Shown: one piece after another, positions 57,921 through 64,000 of the stretch | Layout of the letters: each line of letters starts with the position of its first letter | Position numbering within the stretch: the first letter of the stretch is position 1 | Source: Actinomadura sp. KC06 | Lineage (GTDB): Bacteria > Actinomycetota > Actinomycetes > Streptosporangiales > Streptosporangiaceae | Direction of reading: 5' to 3' | NCBI RefSeq assembly: GCF_004348735.1 | Contig: NZ_SMKT01000017.1 | Location: forward strand, 1 to 64,000 | Length of the DNA: 64,000 bases | Program-made: the position numbers and the translations under genes | The notes under the pieces: model-generated | What the model was told of the DNA's origin: nothing | The model's database searches: none | The model's input: the letters and a program-made list of their open reading frames with translations, nothing else

Positions 57921-58844
57921 ATGCTCCGGGACGTGCGCGCCGAAGCCCTTGATCCCGTCCTGCTGCGGACGTTCGTCGCCGTGGCCGACCTCGGCTCGTT
58001 CACCGCCGCCGCGGCCGCCGAGGGATACACGCAGTCCGCCGTGTCCCGGCAGATCGCGGCGCTGGAGGACGTGTGCGGAGTGGAGCTGTTCGCGCGCGGC
58101 GCGCGGGGCGTCCGGCCCACCCCCGCCGGGGAGTACCTGCTGCCGCACGCGCGCGGGCTCCTCGCCCGGCTCGCCGACACCGCCCGCGCCCTCGACGGGC
58201 TTCGCCGGCTCGACACCGGGACGCTGCGGCTCGGCGCGTTCCCGACGGCGAACGCCGCGCTGGTGCCGCGCGCGCTCGCCCGGTTCCGGGCCCGGCATCC
58301 GGGCGTCCGGCCGCTGCTGCGCGAGGGCATGACCGAGCGGCTGCTGCCGATGCTGGAGGCGGGCGACCTCGACATCGCGGTGGTCAGCACGCACAAGCAC
58401 CCGTCCATCGACGCCGACGAGCTGGTCACGCTCGCCGACGACGCGCTCCTCGTCGCGCTGCCCAGCACCCACCCGCTCGCCGCCCGCCGCCGCGTCTCGC
58501 TCGCCGACCTGGCGGACGAGCCGTGGATCGTGGCCGACAACCCGGAGGCGGTCGCCACCATGCGCGCCCGCTGCGAGGTCGCCGGGTTCGTGCCGGAGAC
58601 GCCGATCCGCGCCGCCGAGTGGATCTCCAAGCTCGGCCTGGTCGCGGAGGGGTTCGGCGTGACGCTCGTCCCGGCGCTCGCGGCGGCGGCGGTGGCGCGG
58701 GACGGCGTCGTCCTGCGCGGCGTGGCCCCCGATCAGCCGCGCAGGACGGTCTACGCCGCGGTGGGACGGCATGCGCGCAGGTCCCCGGCCGTCACCGCGT
58801 TCTTGACGGACCTGCGGGACGTGGCCGGAGAGCTGCGCCCGTAG
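57921..58844 (+). CDS. LysR-family transcriptional regulator
   Basis: The protein has 307 residues with an N-terminal winged HTH (LLRTFVAVADLGSFTAAAAA, TQSAVSRQIAALEDVCGVEL) and a periplasmic-binding-like effector domain from about 90. It is divergent from the SAM hydrolase-Nudix pair, 33 bp apart, so control of that pair is the likely role. ATG 57921 or GTG 57933 may be the start. It ends 9 bp before the convergent RidA gene. Confidence 0.9.
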   Translation: MLRDVRAEALDPVLLRTFVAVADLGSFTAAAAAEGYTQSAVSRQIAALEDVCGVELFARGARGVRPTPAGEYLLPHARGLLARLADTARALDGLRRLDTGTLRLGAFPTANAALVPRALARFRARHPGVRPLLREGMTERLLPMLEAGDLDIAVVSTHKHPSIDADELVTLADDALLVALPSTHPLAARRRVSLADLADEPWIVADNPEAVATMRARCEVAGFVPETPIRAAEWISKLGLVAEGFGVTLVPALAAAAVARDGVVLRGVAPDQPRRTVYAAVGRHARRSPAVTAFLTDLRDVAGELRP

Positions 58845-58853
58845 GCGGCGTCG

Positions 58854-59252
58854 TCAGGCGCCGGGCACGGCGACGAGTTCGACCTCCAGCAGGGCGTCCG
58901 GGTGGAACAGGCGGGACACCTCGACGGTCGTGCTCACCGGGCGGAGGTCCTTGAGGAACGGCTCCCGGCCCGCCACGTAGTCGGGGAGCAGGTCGATGTC
59001 GGTGAGGAACGTCTGGACCTTGACGATGTCGGCGAAGCCCGCCCCGTGCGCGGCGAGGATCTTCCCGATGTAGGTGAACACGACCTCCGCCTGGCGCTTC
59101 ATGTCGCCGGGCGCGTCGATCTTGCCGTTCTCGTCCAGGGCGACCTGCCCCGACACGTACAGCAGCGGGCCCGGCGTCACCAGCGCGGTGTGGGAGTAGA
59201 CGGGCCTCGGCGGCGGAGGGACGCTCTCAGGATTGTCGAACGTGACGCGCAT
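58854..59252 (-). CDS. RidA/YjgF family protein
   Basis: The protein has 132 residues. It contains YSHTALVTPGPLLYVSGQVA, then FTYIGKILAAHGAGFADIVK, PVSTTVEVSRLFHPDALLEV and the ending ELVAVPGA. RidA proteins deaminate reactive enamines and imines from PLP enzymes. The usual Arg of the active site is replaced in this VSTTVEV segment, so it may be a non-archetypal Rid subfamily member. ATG 59252. Confidence 0.9.
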   Translation of the reverse strand: MRVTFDNPESVPPPPRPVYSHTALVTPGPLLYVSGQVALDENGKIDAPGDMKRQAEVVFTYIGKILAAHGAGFADIVKVQTFLTDIDLLPDYVAGREPFLKDLRPVSTTVEVSRLFHPDALLEVELVAVPGA

Positions 59253-59365
59253 CCGTGAATTCCTTCTTGGTTCGTCTGACGGAGTTTTGGCGGTTCGACG
59301 CTAAGCGCCGATCCGCCATGACACCAGCGAAGACTTCGCATGGGCGTCATGCGTCTGCGGCATGG

Positions 59366-59671
59366 CTAGAACGCGAGGAGGACGGCCGTCGCGGCGAGCA
59401 GGATCGTCAGCGCGGTGGCGATCAGGATGGAGCCGGGGTCGGCCGCGCCGTCGCCCGCGGCAAGGCGGCGCCGCCGATGGTGGAAGCTCGCCCGGGTCCG
59501 GCGGAGTTGCAGGGCCGTGCCGCCGCAGACGACGGCGGCCGCGACCGCGGCCCCCGAGATCGAGGGCGCGAGCCGCACGCACAGCAGTCCCGCGCCGACC
59601 AGGGCGAGCGTGGTGCGGGACCAGGCCAGTGCCGTCCGCTCGGGCTGCGCGCCCGGGTCCCAGAGCCTCAC
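59366..59671 (-). CDS. Small DUF202-like membrane protein
   Basis: This 101-residue protein has the DUF202 start pattern (WDPGAQPERTALAWSRTTLA) and three hydrophobic helices (LALVGAGLLCVRLA, AAVAAAVVCGGTAL, and a C-terminal ILIATALTILLAATAVLLAF). A basic loop with FHHRRRRL lies between. Its GTG start overlaps the stop of the upstream DUF202 gene by 4 bp, so the two are coupled. Confidence 0.82.
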   Translation of the reverse strand: MRLWDPGAQPERTALAWSRTTLALVGAGLLCVRLAPSISGAAVAAAVVCGGTALQLRRTRASFHHRRRRLAAGDGAADPGSILIATALTILLAATAVLLAF

Positions 59672-60057
59672 CGGGTCGCCAGGACGGCCACCAGCAGGAC
59701 GATCGCGGCGGCGGCCAGCCCGTAGGCCATGATCGGGGCGAGCGCGGGCGGCGGGAGCGTCTCGGCGCGGCGCAGGGCGCGCTCGGTGCGCAGCCAGCGG
59801 CGGAACGCGAGCGCTGCGACCAGGGCCCCGGCCCCGGCGAAGCCGACGGCGAGGACGTGCCGGAGCGGCGCCTCGACCAGGTCGTCGGCGAGCGCGAGCC
59901 CGATGCCGGCGGCGATCAGTGCCAGCGCCGTCCGGATCCAGGCGAGGAAGGTGCGCTCGTTGGCGAGCGAGAAGCGCGGATCGGGGTCGCTGCCCTCGGC
60001 CAGCAGGCGATCGGCCCACCTGCCGCCGCGGGGCCCCGGTGGCCGGGTGGCGGTCAT
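59668..60057 (-). CDS. DUF202 family membrane protein (YidH-like)
   Basis: This 129-residue protein has the DUF202 signature RFSLANERTFLAWIRTALAL and three membrane helices. It is paired with a second DUF202-type protein directly downstream, a common tandem in actinobacteria. The function is unknown; YidH/YidG-type proteins are the nearest comparison. ATG 60057. Confidence 0.9.
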   Translation of the reverse strand: MTATRPPGPRGGRWADRLLAEGSDPDPRFSLANERTFLAWIRTALALIAAGIGLALADDLVEAPLRHVLAVGFAGAGALVAALAFRRWLRTERALRRAETLPPPALAPIMAYGLAAAAIVLLVAVLATR

Positions 60058-60186
60058 CGTCCATTCATATTAGGCGATGAAAGCAAATGCCCTACCGCCG
60101 GGTATATGAATGCCAATTCCGACTTGATATCCCGGAATTGTTACGACGTCGCAGGTCGGGGCGGGTGCGGGCGGATCGGTGCCGGT

Positions 60187-60816
60187 TCAGGATTTGCCGA
60201 AGCGGCGGGACGAGGCATCCTCTTGGGCGAGCCGGTGCAGGGCCGTCAGAACCTGCTCGTACAGGACGGTCGAGACCAGCAGCGAATGGACGGTCCGGGC
60301 GCGGGGCGTCCCGGCGGCGACGCGGCCGATCTCGTGCTCGGCCACGTCCCGCGCGGCGTTCACGTAGGGGCGCAGGTCTCTGAGGGTGATCGGGAAGCCG
60401 AGGCGGCGCAGCGCCACGAACGTGTGGGCGAGCAGGTCGCGGGCGGGGGCGCGGTCGCCGACGTCCCAGCCGAGCTCGCGGACGAGGGCGTCCACGTCCT
60501 CGCGGGCGGCGCGCCAGTGCGGGTCGTGGGGCGCGGCGACGTGCGGGCCGATCGCGTGCTGCGTGGTGGCGAACAGGTCGTGCAGGCTGACGCGGTCGTC
60601 CTCGATCGCCGCGATGATCTGCTGGATCGCCGACACCGGCAGGTCGCCGACCTCGCGGAGCGCGCTGATCAGCCGCAGCCGCTCCAGATGGCGGCCGTCG
60701 TACTCCGACCGCGTCGCGCTCACCGCCGAGCCCTTCGGGAGCAGGCCCTCCCGGATGTAGAACTTGATCGTCTGGACCGTGAGGCCGCTCCGATCGCTGA
60801 GCTCGGAGATCTGCAC
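60187..60816 (-). CDS. MerR-family transcriptional regulator
   Basis: The protein has 209 residues. The N-terminal MerR HTH is at about 1-70 (MQISELSDRSGLTVQTIKFY, IREGLLPKGSA), followed by a long helical domain. There is no conserved cysteine metal site. The start is GTG 60816 after GGGGG. A TACCG-N8-CGGTA element is 15 bp upstream. The inserted ALREVGDLPVSAIQQIIAAI helix is typical of the drug-sensing branch. The target is not clear. Confidence 0.87.
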   Translation of the reverse strand: MQISELSDRSGLTVQTIKFYIREGLLPKGSAVSATRSEYDGRHLERLRLISALREVGDLPVSAIQQIIAAIEDDRVSLHDLFATTQHAIGPHVAAPHDPHWRAAREDVDALVRELGWDVGDRAPARDLLAHTFVALRRLGFPITLRDLRPYVNAARDVAEHEIGRVAAGTPRARTVHSLLVSTVLYEQVLTALHRLAQEDASSRRFGKS

Positions 60817-60830
60817 CGTCGCACCCCCTT

Positions 60831-60848
60831 TACCGGAGGTTAACGGTA
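60831..60848. promoter_or_regulatory. MerR-type operator
   Basis: TACCG (60831-60835) and CGGTA (60844-60848) are inverted repeats separated by 8 bp. MerR sites lie between -35 and -10 boxes, and this location 15 bp upstream of the GTG fits. Confidence 0.5.
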
Positions 60849-60971
60849 TCGGGGGCGGCCAATTAGATACCGGCACTATCCAATGGGTGTCCGAGTTATG
60901 GGGGAACGTCGGGTCAGGTCAGGGCGCTGCGGAGCACACGGGGCGGGTCAGGACGCGAGTCAGGAGAGGGC

Positions 60972-61056
60972 GCGGCTCAGGAGGCGGCGTGGGTCAGGAG
61001 GCGGCGTGGGTCAGGAGGCGGCGTGGGTCAGGAGGCGGCGTGGGTCAGGAGGCGGT
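60972..61056 (+). repeat. 17-bp tandem repeat at the 3' end of ndgR
   Basis: GTGGGTCAGGAGGCGGC is repeated four times at 60989-61005, 61006-61022, 61023-61039 and 61040-61056 (the last copy ends in T). A degenerate unit precedes at 60972. The last repeat includes the ndgR stop codon (TCA on this strand at 61045-61047) and the last codons, so the array copies the gene's end. Unit length 17 is not a multiple of 3. Confidence 0.85.
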
Positions 61057-61764
61057 GCGGCGCATCCCGTCCGAGATCTTCTCGGCGGCGGCGGCGACCG
61101 GGGCCGCGTGGAGGCGGCCGGGGGAGCGGGTCAGCCGCTCCAGCGGTCCGGACACCGAGACGGCGGCGATCACCCGTCCGGCGGCGCCGCGGATCGGGGC
61201 GGAGACCGAGCCGACGCCCTGCTCGCGCTCGCCGACGCTCTGCGCCCAGCCGCGGCGGCGGACGGACGCCAGCGTGGCCGCCTCGAACTTGGCGCCGCGC
61301 AGCCCGCGGTGCAGCCGGTCGGGCTCCTCCCAGGCCAGCAGGACCTGCGCGGCCGAGCCCGCCGTCATCGGGAGCGCCGCGCCGACCGGGATGGTGTCGC
61401 GCAGGCCGCTGGTGCGCTCCGCGGCGGCGACGCAGACCCGGACGTCCCCCTGCCTGCGGAACAGCGAGGCGCTCTCGCCCGTCAGGTCGCGGAGCTGGGC
61501 CAGTACCGGCTGGGCGATCGCGAGGAGGCGGTCCTCGCCGGCCGCGACCGCGAGCTCGGCGAGCCGCGGCCCGAGGATGAAACGCCCTTGCGTGTCCCGA
61601 TGGACGAGACGATGGTGCTCCAGCGCGACGGCCAGCCGGTGCGCGGTGGGACGGGCCAGCCCGGTCGTCTGCACGAGCTGCGCGAGCGACGCGGGCCCGG
61701 CTTCCAGCGCATTCAACACGAGAACGGCTTTGTCAAGTACGCCGACTCCGCTAGAGTTGTCCAT
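61045..61764 (-). CDS. ndgR: IclR-family regulator of branched-chain amino acid genes (NdgR/LeuR-like)
   Basis: The 239-residue protein begins [20 protein letters not shown]. It has the IclR winged helix ([20 protein letters not shown]) and an IclR effector domain ([20 protein letters not shown]). The length, the N-terminus and the divergent placement with leuCD match NdgR/AreB of Streptomyces, which regulates leucine and other amino acid genes. The divergent 84-bp region holds the operator at 61779. The 3' end carries the 17-bp repeats. Confidence 0.92.
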   Translation of the reverse strand: MDNSSGVGVLDKAVLVLNALEAGPASLAQLVQTTGLARPTAHRLAVALEHHRLVHRDTQGRFILGPRLAELAVAAGEDRLLAIAQPVLAQLRDLTGESASLFRRQGDVRVCVAAAERTSGLRDTIPVGAALPMTAGSAAQVLLAWEEPDRLHRGLRGAKFEAATLASVRRRGWAQSVGEREQGVGSVSAPIRGAAGRVIAAVSVSGPLERLTRSPGRLHAAPVAAAAEKISDGMRRTAS

Positions 61765-61778
61765 GCCTTGATATTGCC

Positions 61779-61795
61779 GTCTCGTTATTTGAGAT
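61779..61795. promoter_or_regulatory. NdgR operator between ndgR and leuC
   Basis: GTCTCG (61779-61784), TTATT, TGAGAT (61790-61795): the 6-5-6 site shared with ilvB, leuB, cimA and the orphan leader. It lies in the divergent ndgR-leuC gap, the position known for NdgR autoregulation and leuCD control. TTGATA upstream may be part of a promoter. Confidence 0.75.
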
Positions 61796-61848
61796 GCAAG
61801 TCGGAGGCCACCAGACGACCGACCGTCACACAGCGAGGTGGGGAAGCG

Positions 61849-63246
61849 ATGGGCCGAACACTGGCCGAGAAGGTGTACGACGCACACGTCGTACGGCGTG
61901 CCGAGGGCGAGCCGGACCTCCTCTACATCGACCTGCACCTGGTGCACGAGGTCACCAGCCCGCAGGCGTTCGACGGGCTGCGGATGGCGGGCCGCACCGT
62001 CCGCCGCCCCGACCTCACGATCGCCACCGAGGACCACAACGTCCCGACGACGGACCTGCTCAAGCCCATCGCCGACCCTGTGTCCCGCACCCAGGTCGAG
62101 ACGCTGCGCAAGAACTGCTCCGACTTCGGCATCCGGCTGCACCCGATGGGCGACGACGGGCAGGGCATCGTCCACGTCATCGGCCCGCAGCTCGGCCTAA
62201 CCCAGCCCGGCACGACCGTCGTGTGCGGCGACTCGCACACGTCCACGCACGGCGCGTTCGGCGCGCTCGCGTTCGGCATCGGAACCAGCGAGGTCGAGCA
62301 CGTCCTCGCCACGCAGACGCTGCCGCAGATCCAGCCGAAGACGATGGCCGTCACCGTGGACGGCGCGCTGCCCGAGGGCGTCACCGCCAAGGACCTCATC
62401 CTCGCGATCATCGCGCGGATCGGCACCGGCGGCGGCCAGGGCCACATCATCGAGTACCGCGGCGAGGCGATCAGGTCGCTGTCGATGGAGGGCCGCATGA
62501 CGGTCTGCAACATGTCCATCGAGGCGGGCGCCCGCGCCGGGATGATCGCGCCGGACGAGACCACGTTCGAGTACCTCAAGGGCCGCCCGCACGCTCCGTC
62601 CGGCGACGACTGGGACCGCGCCGTCGAGTACTGGACGTCCCTGCGCACCGACGACGACGCGGTCTTCGACCAGGAGGTCGTGATCGACGCGTCCGAGCTG
62701 ACGCCGTTCGTCACCTGGGGCACCAACCCGGGCCAGGGCCTGCCGCTCGGCGGGTCCGTGCCCGACCCCGCGTCCTTCGACGACCCGGTCAAGCGGCAGA
62801 ACGCCGAGCGCGCCCTGGAGTACATGGGCCTGACCGCCGGGACGCCGCTGCGCGACATCGCCGTCGACACCGTCTTCGTCGGCTCCTGCACCAACGGCCG
62901 CATCGAGGACCTGCGCGCCGTCGCCGACGTCCTGCGGGGCCGCAAGGTCGCGGACGGCGTCCGCATGCTGGTCGTCCCCGGCTCCATGAAGGTCAAGAAG
63001 CAGGCCGAGGCCGAGGGCCTGGACGAGGTCATCTCCGCGTCCGGCGCGCAATGGCGGGAGGCGGGCTGCTCGATGTGCCTGGCGATGAACCCCGACAAGC
63101 TCACGCCCGGCGAGCGCAGCGCGTCCACGTCCAACCGCAACTTCGAGGGCCGGCAGGGGCCCGGCGGCCGCACCCACCTGGTGTCGCCCGCCGTCGCCGC
63201 AGCCACCGCCGTCACCGGCCGCCTGACCGCACCCGCCGACCTCTGA
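61849..63246 (+). CDS. leuC: 3-isopropylmalate dehydratase large subunit
   Basis: LeuC isomerises 2- to 3-isopropylmalate using a [4Fe-4S] cluster. The 465-residue protein begins [20 protein letters not shown]. It has the aconitase-type segments [35 protein letters not shown] and [12 protein letters not shown], whose cysteines ligate the cluster. The long upstream frame extension is not coding, and ATG 61849 has GAGG. The leuD ATG follows the stop by 10 bp. Confidence 0.98.
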   Translation: MGRTLAEKVYDAHVVRRAEGEPDLLYIDLHLVHEVTSPQAFDGLRMAGRTVRRPDLTIATEDHNVPTTDLLKPIADPVSRTQVETLRKNCSDFGIRLHPMGDDGQGIVHVIGPQLGLTQPGTTVVCGDSHTSTHGAFGALAFGIGTSEVEHVLATQTLPQIQPKTMAVTVDGALPEGVTAKDLILAIIARIGTGGGQGHIIEYRGEAIRSLSMEGRMTVCNMSIEAGARAGMIAPDETTFEYLKGRPHAPSGDDWDRAVEYWTSLRTDDDAVFDQEVVIDASELTPFVTWGTNPGQGLPLGGSVPDPASFDDPVKRQNAERALEYMGLTAGTPLRDIAVDTVFVGSCTNGRIEDLRAVADVLRGRKVADGVRMLVVPGSMKVKKQAEAEGLDEVISASGAQWREAGCSMCLAMNPDKLTPGERSASTSNRNFEGRQGPGGRTHLVSPAVAAATAVTGRLTAPADL

Positions 63247-63256
63247 GGAACGAGCC

Positions 63257-63844
63257 ATGGAAGCCTTCACCACCTACACCGGGCGCGGCGTCCCGCTGCG
63301 CCGCAGCAACGTCGACACCGACCAGATCATCCCGGCCGTCTGGCTGAAGCAGGTCAGCCGCACCGGGTTCGACAAGGGGCTGTTCTCCGCCTGGCGCGAG
63401 GACCCCGACTTCGTCCTGAACCAGCCCCAGCACGACGGCGCCGGCGTCCTCGTCGCCGGGCCCGACTTCGGTACCGGATCGTCCCGCGAACACGCCGTCT
63501 GGGCGCTGCAGCAGTACGGCTTCCGCGTCGTCATCGCGCCGCGCTTCGGGGACATCTTCCGCAACAACTCCACGAAGATGGGCCTGCTGCCCGTCGTCCT
63601 CACCGGCGAGCAGGTCGACGACCTCCAGACGCGCATCGAGAAGGACCCCGCGCTGGAGATCACCGTCGACCTGGAGAACCGCGAGGTCCGCTGGGACGGC
63701 CGGGCCGCGTCCTTCGAGATCGACGACTACACCCGCTGGCGCCTCATGGAGGGCCTGGACGACATCGGCCTCACCCTCCGCCACGCCGACGCGATCACCG
63801 ATTTCGAGGCCACCCGCCGCGACTGGTTCCCGACGACGGTCTAG
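63257..63844 (+). CDS. leuD: 3-isopropylmalate dehydratase small subunit
   Basis: The protein has 195 residues and begins [20 protein letters not shown]. The swivelling domain holds [20 protein letters not shown], the active-site loop, and [15 protein letters not shown]. It forms the dehydratase with LeuC, 10 bp upstream. No clear terminator is seen after it. Confidence 0.98.
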   Translation: MEAFTTYTGRGVPLRRSNVDTDQIIPAVWLKQVSRTGFDKGLFSAWREDPDFVLNQPQHDGAGVLVAGPDFGTGSSREHAVWALQQYGFRVVIAPRFGDIFRNNSTKMGLLPVVLTGEQVDDLQTRIEKDPALEITVDLENREVRWDGRAASFEIDDYTRWRLMEGLDDIGLTLRHADAITDFEATRRDWFPTTV

Positions 63845-63956
63845 CGCCCTGGCGCAAGGCGTTCACGGCTTTTTCGGCCCCGGGTGGACGGACGGGAACC
63901 GCCGGCAGGGACAATTCCCTTAGTGCGAAGACCCGTTCGACCGTTCGGAGGACGTA

Positions 63957-64000
63957 TTGACGTCGGTCCCGTGGGCCGGTCCCGAGTGGGACGACCCTGC
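63957..64000 (+). CDS. Start of an unidentified gene at the window edge
   Basis: GGAGG at 63947-63951 is followed 5 bp later by TTG, then codons reading TSVPWAGPEWDDP to the window end. Only 14 codons are visible, so no family can be named. The ribosome site makes it more likely than chance. Confidence 0.35.
   Translation, partial: MTSVPWAGPEWDDP

Noticed and set aside
60972..61056. CRISPR array
   Set aside because: Units are 17 bp, contiguous and without spacers, and they extend the end of a gene; there are no cas genes.

Overview
The window is very GC-rich DNA with strong G/C third-position bias, GTG and TTG starts, GatCAB, a long SerA with two C-terminal regulatory domains and an ndgR-leuCD pair. 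This points to a filamentous actinobacterium; I would guess the Thermomonosporaceae (Actinomadura-like) or a close relative, but gene content alone does not fix the genus. Most of the window reads as chromosomal core with short accessory patches.

Layout. 1-1205: a TetR regulator and an MFS exporter cut by the window edge. 1308-9042: sulfur and tRNA modification and DNA ligation (cysteine desulfurase, mnmA, a short MetE-like protein, ligA). 9299-19764: two multidomain c-di-GMP proteins (GGDEF+EAL) flanking gatCAB and a lipoprotein sugar dehydrogenase. 19779-23356: ilvB-ilvN-ilvC behind an operator and a leader-peptide attenuator. 23466-30275: a PadR/ABC exporter operon, a DUF2079 membrane protein and a thymidylate-synthase-like protein without the catalytic cysteine. 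30603-38071: serA, an orphan leader peptide with a 30-residue ORF, an FhuF-like protein, leuB, ilvE, and cimA with its own attenuator. 38084-42403: accessory patch with a cyclase-like protein, an RHH protein, GNAT/GntR genes, a triple operator and small membrane ORFs. 42599-47300: assorted genes, ending in tRNA-Gln and tRNA-Glu. 47355-60816: many small regulators with their targets, VOC proteins, MMPL, an alternative-oxidase-like diiron protein, SAM hydrolase/Nudix and DUF202 proteins. 61045-63844: ndgR divergent from leuCD.

How it fits together. The main theme is branched-chain amino acid (BCAA) synthesis: ilvBNC, leuB, leuCD, ilvE and cimA; ilvD, ilvA and leuA are not in the window. Five loci carry the same 17-bp palindrome, GTCTC-R-N5-TGAGAY or one mismatch from it: before the ilvB leader, before the orphan leader at 32311, before leuB, before the cimA leader, and between ndgR and leuC. 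I infer that these are NdgR (IclR-family) operators. Three short leader peptides rich in Val/Ile/Leu codons add attenuation at ilvB, cimA and the orphan locus. The orphan locus has both control layers but drives only a 30-residue ORF of unknown function. It is the best candidate here for something undescribed.

Other points of note are a 155-bp dispersed repeat found twice, each copy directly after a stop codon and with a compensated hairpin; an SRPBCC pseudogene reduced to its two ends; a 17-bp tandem repeat built on the last codons of ndgR; and two possible frameshifts.
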